From assembly GCA_021186555.1 (NCBI GenBank), contig JAJKFL010000014.1, forward strand, positions 44,228,700 to 44,292,699: a stretch of 64,000 bases of DNA, given 5' to 3'. Of this stretch, positions 1 to 41,645 are shown one piece after another. The stretch's first letter is position 1; every line of letters begins with the position of its first letter. The notes below the pieces were generated by a model. That model had not been told where the DNA came from and did not search any database. It saw nothing but the letters and a program-made list of their open reading frames with translations. The stretch comes from Reticulitermes speratus. Taxonomy: Eukaryota > Arthropoda > Insecta > Blattodea > Rhinotermitidae. The translations under genes and the position numbers were made by a program.

Positions 1-845
1 CTTGATATTACAGGCTCGGGGCCTAATGAGCAGTCAATATCAATTGTGTTTAACTTTGTGACTGGAGAGATGCGGAGTTAAAACGTCGAAGAATCAGATT
101 AATTTAAATGGAATTTAATAATTAATTTCCTACACTACACAAAACACTCCTCTACATTTAAAAACTCTTCCTCTTAATACTGTATCGGCGAATAATCGTT
201 GTTTGTCCTGAGAAACGTGTGAAACGCGTGATAACTGTCGTGCCTGAAGAGCTACTTCACGCAGGCATTTCGCCCTGCCCAGTTAAACATCTAGACAGAT
301 ACAAACTTCCGTCTGTCTTCTTTATTTCCTGTCAGGTTTAACTGTATTATGCGGCTTGCTATATGTCATCTGTTAGTTTCTGGCCGGTGGAATATTTCAA
401 GCGGAAGGCTAGGAGCGAGTCTTTCTACAGTGACAGCGACAGCGGATTGGCGGAAGAAACAAAGCAGATTCCCCGCCCTTGTCACAGCACATATAGAATA
501 AGCTCCGCCCGCCAGCTCTACAAGGTTCTTGGCCGGCCAAAGAGTATCAAATGACGTATATACATCCTTCGTTATTCCGAGAAATGTCGAGTTTCAAGAA
601 AACTGGGGCATGGCTATTTCCCGCTAAACGGAATTGCGTGGCCGTTTGTTGACTGTTGAGTTTGTCTTCCTAGAAGGGAAGTCAGTATTGCGGGGAATAC
701 CCCACAGAACGAGTGTAGTGAAACCACTGTACTAAAAACAACGGGAAAGTACTTTTCTGTTTAGTGGTCTCTGATATCCGAAAGATCGTTGCTTTTTTGA
801 AGATGGCCAAGTTTCGGCCGCTTGTATTTCTGATAAGAGTGGCAT
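1..845. other. upstream or intronic sequence, no gene recognised
   Basis: Nothing here matches the SWIM zinc finger that should precede the first exon. A 63-codon open frame at 363-554 has no family resemblance. The stretch is probably intron or 5' flank of the ZSWIM gene. Confidence 0.4.
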
Positions 846-1040
846 TAAGATATAGATGAGTATGGAGCATTGGCGGAATGATAATGACAGGGGAAAACTG
901 AAGTACAGGAGGAAAGAAAAGCTGTCCCAGTGTCACTTCGTCCACCACAAATCTCACATGGACCGACCAAGGATAGAACCCGGGATTTTGCGTTGAGCGG
1001 ATACACACACACTTACAAAATGTAAGTTTGTAGACCGCGG
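846..1040 (-). mobile_element. tRNA-derived SINE, type C, decayed
   Basis: The reverse complement matches the SINE at 25882-26153. Both share the box B region ending in CCCGGGTT and the body GTGGGATTTGTGGTGGAC (with substitutions), a stretch reading AGTGACACTGGGACAG here, and a tail around TTCAGTTTTCC. The tRNA head is badly decayed. Confidence 0.7.
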
Positions 1041-1831
1041 ACCTGATAGGGAACACCCCAATGTATTTGAATATGTACTGCGCACTGTTTTTAGTAGGCA
1101 GTTGGTTAATTGATGTGTAAGTAGTGCGGCGGATTTATAATTACATGACTGAAGTTTAATTTTATAATTTCGATTGTCTGCCAACTGCAGTTGTTACGAA
1201 TATTGTATCTTCTTATTTACTTGTGGTTTGTTTAAAACGACGCTGTCATTAGTTGAAATTATGTGGGGTTTGCATGGCGCTGTGCAACCGAAAAGTCCTC
1301 GAAGTTCTAGTTCAATTCCAGGCTTGTGAATTGAGAAGAAGAGGGACACAAAGGCCATGTGTGTATCAAATGAGGGTTGGATTCCGGATACCACAGTCCA
1401 TTTTTGTCATTTTTGCGTCTGACAAGTGAAGTCAAGGACAGAGCTGACAGCGTGATACCGAGTTCAGAAGTTCAGTAGTTCGAAAACTGGACACTAATGA
1501 CACGGAAGACATCAAAAAAGGAGAGCGCTGACATTTCCAAAAGAAACTTAACTTGACAGTTTGAGTGCTCCGTATTACACTCCAAAATTACATGCCTCTG
1601 CTATGTAGAAGTCTGCCTAGCAACGCAAAAGCCTGGAAAAGTGGTAGCCAGTGATAGGGGGGTCACGTACACCCATATTATCGTGATTCACAGAAAATGG
1701 GCTGCTGCCGATTTCAAAAATAAGCAGTAAGCTTCAGTTAAATTTGTAAAATTTCAGTGTTAGTTTGTATTATAATGTCTGAAGATACTCGCTTAAATTG
1801 CTCGGTACAACATATACTGGCTACGCCGCGA

Positions 1832-2085
1832 GTGATTTTTTTTTTCTTTTGGCGCGACAGCCCTACTCGGGCCCAGGCGAAAGCGTTGAGGTTTCGAGAT
1901 CACACTCATTTAGACACACCACACCCGGTAGGACTCCTCCGGACGAGTGATCAGGTCGTCGCAGAGATCTCTATCTAACAACGCACAACACCCAGGAGCG
2001 ACAGACATCCATGCCCCCGGCGGGATTGGAACCCGCAGTCCCATCGGCAGCACACCTACGCCTTAGACCGCTCGGCTACCTGGAT
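1832..2085 (-). mobile_element. tRNA-derived SINE, type A
   Basis: On the minus strand the head has a box A (TAGCCGAGCGGTCTAAGGCG) and a box B-like GGGTTCCAATCCCG, then a body containing ATGGATGTCTGTCGCTCC. It ends in a T-run on the + strand (1831-1850), that is, a poly-A tail. The same family occurs at 57631-57884. Confidence 0.8.
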
Positions 2086-2100
2086 CGGCGATATGTATAT

Positions 2101-2480
2101 ACAGGGTGATTCAAAAAGAATGCAACACTTTCAAAAATGTGTTACTCAGTAAGTAAGTATGATAGGAACATGTAGTCTAAAGCAATTTTTAAAGGAACTC
2201 TCAAATGTACAGATGCTCAATATGCGCCCCTAGTGTCCAACGGCACACGTCAGTCCTGTAGTCCAGTTCATCCCAGGCCCTTTGTAGCATATCACCGTCG
2301 ATGGTTGACACGGCAGCCACGATGCTTTCCTTCGTGTCCTTAAGGTGCGTGGAAGGGGTGGTACGAACACGATGTCCTTGACGTATCCACACAAAAAAAA
2401 ATCGCATGGTGTGATGTCTGGAGATCTGGGTGGCCACTCGTGGTCAAATTCGACTCGCGCGCTGCTGTTATAATACAGTA
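2101..2480 (-). mobile_element. Tc1/mariner-type transposon, 3' part with transposase C-terminus
   Basis: It begins with CAGGGTGATTCAAAAAGAAT, a terminus common to this group. On the minus strand a decayed frame carries DMLQRAWDELDYRTDVCRWT and GAHIEHL, the usual C-terminal end of these transposases. The 5' part, with the catalytic residues, is missing. Confidence 0.75.
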
Positions 2481-2567
2481 TCTCCGGAACATCGAGAGCT
2501 CACCGACAACTGGCTCCAAAGCTAGTGTTACGCTTTTTTACATCGGTGTACAATACATTCTAAATTA

Positions 2568-2735
2568 CAGTCGAACTCGGTTATAACGTCATGAAAGGGA
2601 CTGAATATTTTGTGTCCTTATATCCGAAGAGTGTAATGTTATGCTTAACTGTGACGAATTAATCGGTACACAGAATGCCTGACGTTGTAGACGAGGTGTC
2701 GCTTAAACCGATTCCGTTATAACCGGGTTCGACTG
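2568..2735. mobile_element. TA-flanked MITE, copy 1 (168 bp)
   Basis: The terminal inverted repeats CAGTCGAACTCGGTTATAAC and GTTATAACCGGGTTCGACTG are bounded by TA on both sides. This fits Tc1/mariner/pogo target duplication. No coding capacity. Copy 2 at 4119-4303 is in the opposite orientation. Confidence 0.85.
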
Positions 2736-3032
2736 TACTTGTGTGTGTAGAGACATTTGCGATTAAACGTTTGGACTTCATTTTCACCCTCCATCCAAAA
2801 TTCAACATCACGGATAAAACAACACGAGATTTCTCGTTTTCTGGCCTACAAAACCTCTTTAAACCAGAGAGGGTGACCTTTAAATGTTGTCACAAAAGAA
2901 AAGTGAAGTTGCACGCGCTGCCCGCCACGAAGCTTATATGGGGGCGGTTACGCGCCATGTCACTCAGTGTGGCAAGTGGACGGCAAGTGTAGCGCTCTCT
3001 GAACAGTCACAAATAGCGAAGAGACTCGAGAA

Positions 3033-3990
3033 TGCTGTTCTGGGATAAGACGCTGTCTCAGGGTCAGTGTTCTGGATAAGACGCTGTCTCAGGGTCAGTG
3101 TTCTGGGATAAGACGCTGTCTCAGGGTCAGTGTCTGGGATAAGACGCTGTCTCAGGGTCAGTGTTCTGGGATAAGACGCTGTCTCAGGGTCAGTGTTCTG
3201 GGATAAGACGCTGTCTCAGGGTCAGTGTTCTGGATAAGACGCTGTCTCAGGGTCAGTGTTCTGGGATAAGACGCTGTCTCAGGGTCAGTGTTCTGGGATA
3301 AGACGCTGTCTCAGGGTCAGTGTTCTGGGATAAGACGCTGTCTCAGGGTCAGTGTTCTGGGATAAGACGCTGTCTCAGGGACAGTGTTCTGGGATAAGAC
3401 GCTGTCTCAGGGTCAGTGTTCTGGGATAAGACGCTGTCTCAGGGTCAGTGTTCTGGGATAAGACGCTGTCTCAGTGTCAGTGTTCTATGATAAGACGCTG
3501 TATCTCAAGGTCAGTGTTCTGGGATAACGCGCCCTGTCTCAAGCTCAGTGTTCTGGGATAAGACGCTGTCTCAAGGTCAGTTTTCTGGGATAAGACTCTG
3601 TCTCAAGGTCGGTGTTCTGGGATAACGCGCCGTGTCTCAAGGTCAGTGTTCTGGGATAAGACGCTGTGTTCCAAGGTCAGTGTTCTGGGATAATGCTCCG
3701 TGTCTCAAGGTCAGTGTTCTGGGATAAGACGCTGTGTTCCAAGGTCAGTGTTCTGGGATAATGCTCCGTGTCTCAAGGTCAGTGTTCTGGGATAAGACGC
3801 TGTCTCAAGCTCAGTGTTCTGGGATAAGACGCTGTCTCAAGGTCAGTGTTCTAAGACGCTGTGTTCCAAGGTCAGTGTTCTGGGATAAGACGCTGTCTCA
3901 AGGTCAGTGTTCTGGGATAAGACGCTGTGTTCCAAGGTCAGTGTTCTGGGATAACGCGCTGTGTCTCAAGGTCAGTGTTCTGGGATGGAT
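3033..3990. repeat. 32-bp satellite, about 30 units
   Basis: Head-to-tail units of the form GGGATAAGACGCTGTCTCAG plus GGTCAGTGTTCT. Units in the left two-thirds are nearly identical; those at the right end diverge (GTGTTCCAAGG, CGCGCCGTGTC). Several units differ in length by one or two bases. An open frame at 3734-4021 is a by-product of the periodicity. Confidence 0.97.
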
Positions 3991-4118
3991 AGAGGGTGAA
4001 AAATCGGTGCCGAAAATTTAGTCGCAAATCTCTGTACTTATATCTGAAGTCATTAAAATGCATAGTGCTTTGATAAAAAGTGTGTGGCGTTAGCTGTTGT
4101 TGGGCTCCCTACCAACTA

Positions 4119-4303
4119 CAGTAGAACACGGTTATAACGACATCGGTTGGTACGACACCTCGTCTATAGCGTCAGATATTCTGTGGTACCAATTAATTCC
4201 TCACAGTTAACCATAACGTTACACTACTCAGTTATAACAACACTCGTTTATAACGACACAAAATATTCAGTCCCTTTCATGACGTTATAAGCGAGTTCGA
4301 CTG
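4119..4303. mobile_element. TA-flanked MITE, copy 2 (185 bp)
   Basis: The ends CAGTAGAACACGGTTATAAC and GTTATAAGCGAGTTCGACTG are bounded by TA dinucleotides. The internal sequence around ATATTCAGTCCCTTTCATGA is the reverse complement of copy 1 at 2568-2735, so the two copies face opposite ways around the satellite. Confidence 0.85.
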
Positions 4304-4842
4304 TATTTAGATATTTTGTTAGAAAGGGTCGGTCGGAACGAATTTGAGGGAATTCTGAAAACTTTGCTGTGCGATATCTCGCAAACTAATTGACCTAAGG
4401 GGCTCAAACGTCACGACATGACCAGCAAGTGCACAGTTTTTTAAAACGTTTACAAAAATCCAAGGTAAATTTTTCCTGTTTTTTGGGGGGTATGATTTGA
4501 CGTGTAATTATTACCCAGTCCCTGGCCCCGAGCAGTAATCTGCATTCCTGTTTCGCGAACCCTCATAGGTGTCGTAAGTTTCTTAATCTTACCAGAAGCA
4601 AGTCGAACAAACACCTATAAATGCACGAATGTTCCACATTTCACTGGTCTCACTTTTTGTCTCGTTTGAAGCTACTTTTCTTAAGCATTTCATAACAAGA
4701 CAGGCAACGTACTATGACGTGCAACTTTGGCGCGTTCGCAAAATCACTCTTCCTCCTCTTTGTATTGTTTTAACCTACATGTAACTGTCAACAATATGAA
4801 CCGTCGAGTTTTGCCATGGAAACGCACCAGTTGCTTCTATTT

Positions 4843-5090
4843 GCCACGCGGTGGCGCAGTTGGTTGAGGCACTGCGCTACAAGCCGGAAGGTCGCGGGTT
4901 CGATTCCCGATGGTGTCATTGGAATTTTTTCTTTGACATAATCCTTCCGGCCGCACTATGGCCCTGGGTTCGACTTAGCATCTAACAGAAATGAGTACCA
5001 GGAATATTTCCTGGGGGGTAAAGGCGGCCGGTGCGTAGGGATGACAATCTTACCACCTTGATGTGCCGATTGTCTTGAACCAGGAACCCT
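4843..5090 (+). mobile_element. tRNA-derived SINE, type B, copy 1
   Basis: The head has box A (TGGCGCAGTTGGTTGAGGC) and a perfect box B (GGGTTCGATTCCC), followed by the body TTTGACATAATCC and GAAATGAGTACCAGGAAT. It is about 90% like the copy at 22853-23161 but lacks the 3' part. It is a SINE head rather than a tRNA gene, because the acceptor stem is not closed and the body continues. Confidence 0.88.
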
Positions 5091-5182
5091 ATGCCTCTTT
5101 AAGGATAGCTTTATATTTGCCTTTACGATTTGGGTGACATTCGGTTCAAGATACCTGCTCGTAACACTGTTGAGAACGTTGT

Positions 5183-5248
5183 GATTTTCATGAAAATCGA
5201 ACTTTGTGATTTTCATGAAAATCGAACTTTGTGATTTTCATGAAAATC
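5183..5248. repeat. 25-bp triplicate carrying a 16-bp palindrome
   Basis: Three units spaced 25 bp apart, each containing the perfect dyad GATTTTCATGAAAATC (5183, 5208, 5233). The spacer is GAACTTTGT. Possibly a protein-binding array or simple slippage. Confidence 0.9.
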
Positions 5249-5539
5249 GACGCATGGAAGATCGTACTTTTGTTATGAAAGTAAACGCATTTACATTTAC
5301 GCGTGTACCGTGAAACTCTGTGACATTTTGAGAGCAAATATCGCCTTGGTAATGTGTGTGCCCTACGAGCACCGCGTGGGATTTGTTAATGGCACTGCAT
5401 TTTGGAGCATGCGCACTACGGTGCAGGGATTGAGGAGGACACTTTACACTGACTCGGAATTACCTGACATTAGGAGTTGCTAAGCTGTTATTTAAGCCTG
5501 CGTTGTTGCACGGTTTAGAACTGTTTCTATGATATGAAA

Positions 5540-5800
5540 CGAGACGGTCATGAGAGAGGGATGGAATTCTTAAGTTGCCTAATTTTCGTCAGAAACCTTA
5601 AAGTCAATAGACCTCTTAGAAGACGTAGGTTTAGATGGCAGGATATTATTAATATGAATCTTAAAGAAATAGGGTGGGTGTGATTTGATTCATCTGGCTT
5701 ACGAAGTGGCGAGATGTTGTGAAGACGGCAATGAACTTTTGGGTTCCATAAAATTATTGGGAAATTTCTCGAATAATTAGTGGCCAATATTTGTTCCAGG
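5540..5800 (+). mobile_element. LINE family 2, old 3' fragment
   Basis: It shares with better copies (56850-57335) the run GTAGGTTTAGATGGCAGGAT, AATCTTAAAGAAATAGG, and the 3' end AATGAACTTTTGGGTTCCAT. Frames are broken. The reverse transcriptase C-terminal signature (R-R-R-R-W-x-D-I) is still visible. Confidence 0.65.
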
Positions 5801-6196
5801 ATCCGGCTACGTACGAACAGGCAGTTGGCTAGCTAGTTTTGTGATTGGCTGGGCGTTAAGAAACGCGTTATTCTACGCCGATAGAATTCTCTTGCTACTC
5901 CAATCTGAACTTATCTGCTCCTAAGTTGGCACTGTCGCTTTATATGAACTGTACTAACAAAGACCTTCAGTTACTAGTAGTGACAGTAATGTTTTTCAGA
6001 ACCAACGTGTTCTTCCTGGGGGGTGGAATCATTGGTTTGTTTGCTTCGTATGTAAAATAAATCCAGTTATCTTGACTTATCCGTGACTTCACATTCACAC
6101 AGGCCAAAGAAGGGAGGTTGTTTATTGCTTGGGTCGGGAGAGACATTTTTTCCTGCTCCCTGCGTGTTTATTTAATGTTGCCCTTTATTTTTACAG

Positions 6197-35765
<29,569 letters not shown>

Positions 35766-38700
35766 TAATAATATTTGAGGGGAGCAAGTTAGTTATTACA
35801 AATGTGGTTTGCTTCCTGTCACTGGGTTGGCCAGAATTTAGACTGATATATTACCACAGAGATTATTTATACAGCAAGAGAGTTTTTGAGACTGTAATTC
35901 AGTTTCTGCTAGACAAGCAGCTGCAGGCTTCTGACACCACTGTCTGAACCTCCCTAAGTTAGGTTAAACTTGTGCAATGCCATGCTGTCTAGATTATGTT
36001 TTTGTGCAGTATGTATAAACAAATTTTAATGTATGTGGCGACATAGGTATGTAACCATCCCAAGATCTCATGTCCTCCTAATGGAATCGTTGTACTGTCA
36101 AAAGAGTTAGTGTCGAAGTTCTGCGAGATGAAAGCATTGTAAGAAACTATGAGAACAGTGATCATTTTGTACATAATACCATGTGTCTGCGTGTTTGTAT
36201 GTGATACTGTGTTTTCAACCAAAGATTGTTGTTTGTATATTAAGAATGAAACTTTTTTATATGACAACACATTTATACCAAAAGATGCTGTGCTTACAGG
36301 ACCGGGATGTGGTACCGGTCTCGGATGAGCCAATGCTTCCTATTATGTATATTATTCTCTATAGCAACGAGTACAAAATAATAGTATGCAGTTCTTAATA
36401 GTGTCATAAGCACATGTGGTATAGAACGTCATACATTGCAAAAGTATGAATTCCATAACTACCTCTATCAGTAAGGAAGCCTGTTAGTCTCCTAATCTCA
36501 TGACTGTCACAAAGCCAACATGATTTTTGTGTTCTTGTCAATACGAATTTGTCTTTATTTTGCCGTATATATTTTTAAATGCCATAAAAAGATTGACCTG
36601 CAGTATTTATTTATGAGACAAAGTGAAGGTGACAAGTGTTGCTACCTTCTGAATGTTAAGTATGTCTTTTGACAAACAGTGAATGCAACAGTAGATAAGA
36701 AACTGGGCTAGAGATATGAAGTGTAGTGTGACATTGTGTGTGGCACCATACCATTACTAGGAACTGCTTTAGAGCTCATGGCTAGATTGAAATAAGCAAC
36801 AAATTAGACAACCATGAGATCATTTTCATCAAGCTGTCTTTTACAATTTCATTGACATAACTTTTGATGTTTACTGATTGTGCTATGTTAGTCATGTTTG
36901 TATAATTTGGATTTAGAAACTCTCCAGTATTCATTATAAAGCTGACACAGTTCTTTCCTTTGTGTAGGCTAGGATTGTCACAGTTGAACACTGAAGTTCC
37001 ACTGTCAGTCAGTGAGTTAGGGTAGACTTATGATTTTACCCATAGAAGTTTCCATTTTTATGGATGTCAGTGTGAAGGCCATGCAATTCTCTTTCTTCGT
37101 GGTACAGGGTCGTTATTTACCTGATGAGTGTTTTGGTCACCTCCTGCCCCTGTTCTGATTTGCTGTTGAGTCAGGGTCTATGCTGTTTAGTTTAATGTAT
37201 TGCAGTTAATGTTTAAAGAAGGTGATAAAAATGGTTTTGTTCCACTCACAGAAATGTGTCACATGTAACGTATGCATTGCACATTGTATGTCAGGGTTCT
37301 GCTGGTGAAATTGAAGACACTGCATCCTGAATACTTTCTTTCACATTGTCTTTGGTGCAAGTATTTTTACTGCACACTTTATCCCGTAATATGCCCCACA
37401 AGTAAAAATTGCATCAGTCAGATCTGGCAACCAAGGTCACAAACAACTGCCTATTATTTTGCCACCAAGAGGACTGAGTTTTTTTCATTTTGGCAGCAGT
37501 GTAGCTGAGGTGTCTGTTCTTCTGGATATACATTCTGTTGAAATGTTAGGACCTAATTACCCAGTGATGCAATGTAATATCACAGAAGAATGGGCACCTT
37601 AATGTATAGATCTCTTTTTGCAGTGTCAGCTGTTGCACTGTGTTGCTGAAAAAAGTTCATAGATTCTCTTGTAATCAGAGGGGTTTTCAAAAAATTGTGT
37701 CAGAATATATGTGATATGTTGGTGTGAATTTGTGGTTTCAGAAAAGAAAAAGGACCCAATAATCTTCATGGCACTCTTAGCACATCACACATCAACTTTA
37801 ACATTATGTTATGATTCTTTGTGGATTAATTTGGGATTTTCCTGTTATTTTGAGAGTTAATTCATCCTCTGACATGATACCAAGACCTAGTGCTCAGCAG
37901 AACAGTACATTTCCTTGGTACGGTTTACTATATTATAAATTATTCCCCTTTGTGCCATTTTAAACCACAAAGTGTTCTCATGTACTGAGTCAAAAGATAT
38001 TTCAGAACCTGCAAAAACACCAATATAACCACCACGTTTTGACTCTTTAAATATTTCTCTGTTTTTCTGTTACTTAATTGTTGTTTGTGGCTCTTTTGCC
38101 CTTACAGTCATTGGTGAGACCTTACTATTAATTAACCAGTCTCTCATAGTCTACCAGCCCAGATTTCAGAAAATATGTTGCCTCATATCCATAAAAAGGA
38201 AATTTCTGTGTAATTGCCTGGTTCCTTCTGCTTGTCTTTCCCTGTGTAGGTTGGATGCCTAATCACTATTTTCCAGCCCAAGATAAATTTTTACCTTTCC
38301 TAATACATTTAATTAATTACTATAATTAATTTTTATAAAAGGTTTTAAATACTTTCAAAGAAGTTTTCTGTATATTATTAGTTTATGAACATCAGAAGTC
38401 TTGTTCTGAAATGTTAATTAGAGGATTCCATTCCTCTGGGATATGATGCTGTGTTGCTTGGTAATTGGTTCCTGATGTTCTGCTGAGAGATAATGCCTTC
38501 TTCTTAACCCAAAACATAAGGAATTTTAAATATTAGGTTTCTGATATGGAAATGTTTACGCTTTCAGGATATACTATGTTTAATGGGACAGCCTTTTCCC
38601 ATGTGTTCATTACAAGTTAAGGTAAAGAGGTTCTTGAAGGTGAAAGCACTACATTCCTTCATGTTAGAACCTGATTACCCAGCAATGCAGTAACATATCC

Positions 38701-39720
38701 CAGAAGAACAGAATCTGTAACCATACTGCTGTGAAAAGCAAATCAAAATTTCAAAATTTAACTTTTTGTATAATTGATCTCCCACAATAGCATGTGATGT
38801 GATGCCTTGCAGATCGGTAGGTTAGTAAAATTTCAGACAAACCTGAAGCTTCCACTTCTGTCTGCATTTACTGTGAAGAATGAGGCAGCAGGCCCATCCG
38901 AAATGTTAGATCATCTTCAGACAACTGCAAGGTGTCACTTACCAGAAGATGTTAACCGTCATAGTTGCTGTAATGAGAACCTAACATGTCACAGGTTCCT
39001 TGAAGCTGCATCATAACTGGTTAGTGTACAGTGAAGCCGTTAAATTTTTCTGTGAAATTCAGTGCAGCTTGATGACAGTGGTCAATACATTGTTTGCAGT
39101 GAGCCATGTTGCCGATGGTTGCGGAAGTCACCGAATTGCAATATCCATGTTGATACTGACATAGTGTTTATTTTATCAAGGAGTTCCTAGTTTTTAACAT
39201 TGGTGCACAGTTGAAGTGTTTTCCTAAGCTCAAATGTGGTTTAAAATTCATTTGGACAGATCTATGTACATCATGTTGAGTATTCAAAATTGTGAATTTG
39301 ATGCAATTTGCAATTTTGATGAACAACTTCCTAATTGAGAAGCAATACAGTGTGTGCATTATGGCCAACAGCTGAAGTATTCTACCTCATCAGCAGTTGT
39401 GGAGTGTGAATGGGTGCATGAATGTCGTTCTTTCCTGTTATTATTTTCATTAAGTTGGCACTTTGGTTTCTGAGTCTTAGGGCACTTTACCTTGCAAAAG
39501 CATAAGGATTTCTTGGGAGTAGAAGAAGCTGAAGGCTTCAAAAACAGGACAAGAGAAGATGTGAGATAAAATTTTTTTGTGTTCTGGGATTTGTTGTTTT
39601 TGAGCATTTTAGAGGAACTTGCTGCTCCTGTCTTCATCACTGTTCTGCTCTGAAGATGAGACCATTATATCCGACAAAATTGTAATCCTAATTTTTATGT
39701 TATTCACACCGCGCATATCC
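35766..39720. other. ZSWIM 3' UTR and flank
   Basis: No strong AATAAA signal lies soon after the stop. Vertebrate ZSWIM5/6 have long 3' UTRs, and the first well-formed signal with a GT-rich stretch behind it is near 41235. Decayed foldback arms occur at 37540-37590, 38430-38530 and 38660-38715. No other gene recognised. Confidence 0.35.
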
Positions 39721-39723
39721 GTA

Positions 39724-39964
39724 TAATTAATACGTTAACCAACTTATGCAGTTAATAAAATACATTCAGAAGTATAAAACCGCTACATGTTTTGGCACTG
39801 GGTTGCCATCTTGAGGTAGTTATTCAGAACAAAGGAGTACAAAGCTTATACTCCTTTGTCAGAATAACTCCATGATGATGGCACCTCGGTGCCAGAACAC
39901 GTAAGAGTTTGATACTTCTGAATGTATTTTATGAAGTGCATAAGTTGGTTAACGTATTAATTGT
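39724..39964. repeat. foldback element with paired hammerhead-like relics
   Basis: The ends AATTAATACGTTAACCAACT and AGTTGGTTAACGTATTAATT are inverted. The right arm has ATGATGA, a perfect GGCACC-TC-GGTGCC stem and AGAACACGT (39872-39902). The left arm holds the mirror on the minus strand (39783-39819). Core bases are altered in both. The terminal GTTGGTT motif is shared with the 17332 and 20047 elements. Confidence 0.8.
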
Positions 39965-40344
39965 GATCCTAATATTCACCACTGTGAGATCCTCACTTCT
40001 GAAGATGTCAGTTTATATCTCCTATGCATAGGATTATCCAGCAAGTTCTGTTCCTACTCTGGATGTGACTAGTTGCACAGGTTTTATCATTTGTCATTAC
40101 CACCGCTAAATTAATCTTGGCATTTTATGCAGTAACATTAAATTAATGACAACAGCAAACACCAGAATTTTACCTTTGCAGTCAATGAATGTGACAGCTG
40201 TATATTTCTGTCAAGTTGAGACTATGTCCACTGAATTGTTCTTGGGCTATCAGCTGTGTCATGGTAGAACTAAAATCCAGTATTTTAGAGACATGCATTG
40301 TCTATGTCTAAGATCAAAGCATGACTGTAAGTTGCTGATATGAA

Positions 40345-40600
40345 GGATGTTTGATAAGTAAGGTTGTCTGGAACATACAACTTAAATCAGAAACTATTAC
40401 AACATTCATTGTAGCTGATTGATTACATTGCAGTATGATTATTTTTCAACATAATACACAAGTGCATTGATGAATTTGTCCCATCTTGGCACCAGTTTAA
40501 AAATACTGATATTATGTTCCTGCTTTCATAGTCTTTCACAAACAGCCATTTCCACTTCCTCATTATTGTGTAATCAGCAGCCTCCCATGTGTTACTTCAG
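40345..40600 (-). mobile_element. mariner-like transposase C-terminus, minus copy
   Basis: The minus strand reads FKLVPRWDKFINALVYYVEK followed by a stop at about 40448, the typical end of mariner transposases. Upstream residues are frame-broken. It faces away from a related copy at 40770-40925. Confidence 0.8.
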
Positions 40601-40769
40601 CAGCCCAAACAGTATGGTAGATGTTCCAGAAGTTTGCAGTGAAATTACTGCAACCACTCTCATATCTAAGATGTATTGTGTGAGGTTGTCGTTCTGAAGG
40701 ATCACACCTTGTGACGTGTTGTTTGTCTGGGGTGCTGAAGCTACATGTAGCAGGTCGCAAATTCCGTAA

Positions 40770-40925
40770 TAATGAGGAAGCATAAATGGTTGTTTGTGAA
40801 TGGTTGTAAATGTAAGAGCACCATTTCTACCATGACAGAATTTTTAAAATTGTGCCAAGATGGGGGAAAAAATGCATCCATGTGCTTTGGGACTGTGTTG
40901 AAAAATAATGATACTTCAGTGGAAT
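40770..40925 (+). mobile_element. mariner-like transposase C-terminus, plus copy
   Basis: It reads FKIVPRWGKKCIHVLWDCVE, K and stop. The preceding AATAATGAGGAAG and TGGTTGTTTGTGAA match the complement of the 40345-40600 copy, so the two form a large inverted pair. Confidence 0.75.
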
Positions 40926-41229
40926 AAATGCGTTACTTTAAAACTGTAATGAATTCTTATTTAATATTTATCACCTGGGGAACGTTATATATTGTACATA
41001 TCTCTTAGTGAGCTGTGATGATGGAAACAGGAAGTCTCTGAAACCTTGGTTTCTAGCTGAATATCAGTGCAGCTGTCTGCCCCAGGAAGATTTTAGTGCA
41101 TTTCTTTACTTCCAAAACTTTAAATCTTCAGATCGTGTATTGGCAGCAGGGATATTTATTTTAATTCACGTGTTCATGTATTTATCATAAGGCAAAATAT
41201 GCAAAATATTCTGTTGATGCAATGGAGCT

Positions 41230-41260
41230 TCAGAATAATAAATTGTTTCTTTGAAGCCAA
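41230..41260 (+). terminator. possible polyadenylation signal of the ZSWIM gene
   Basis: AATAATAAA followed within about 50 nt by a GT-rich stretch (TTGGTTGTGTTGGTTCG). It would imply a 5.5-kb 3' UTR. Speculative, because nothing but distance and motif supports it. Confidence 0.2.
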
Positions 41261-41540
41261 ACCTGTGCTCCATGTTTTAACATTTGGTTGTGTTGGTTCG
41301 TTACTGTTCAGCACATCATACTGTACAAATTCTAAGCTTTCTCATTTACCACTGCCAACTTGATAAAATAATATGTAGTTTGCACCCCTTGGTTTGTATG
41401 TGTTTTACTGTCCATTGACTTAAAATTGTGCACTATACTAGACTCTGATAATGAAAGGAATAGATGCTGTACATCACACAGTACAGTCTGTTGAAGGACA
41501 AGCCATTTGTAGGAATTTGCAGGCATGTGCCCAGAGTGGG

Positions 41541-41620
41541 AAGGTGGGGGGGGGGGGGGTCTTCCAGGCTGTAACCCATCTCCTCCCAAATCAAAATTTG
41601 AAAAAAAAAAAAAAAAAAAA
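41541..41620. repeat. G-run and A-run
   Basis: About 14 G near 41550 and about 20 A at 41601-41620, possibly the remnant of a reverse-transcribed element. Confidence 0.85.
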
Positions 41621-41645
41621 ACATTGATTTTGTGGACACAATGAT

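Noticed and set aside
363-554. 63-codon frame near the window start, as a possible upstream ZSWIM exon
   Set aside because: It has no SWIM zinc finger pattern, no family resemblance and no convincing splice borders in phase with 6197.
3033-3990. 32-bp repeats as a CRISPR array
   Set aside because: Units are head to tail without unique spacers, and the sequence is clearly animal.
3734-4021. 95-codon open frame in the satellite
   Set aside because: It is produced by the 32-bp repeat and disappears where unit lengths change.
4850-4915. tRNA gene with intact box A and box B
   Set aside because: The acceptor stem does not close and a conserved body follows; the same unit recurs at 22853 with a target duplication, so it is a SINE.
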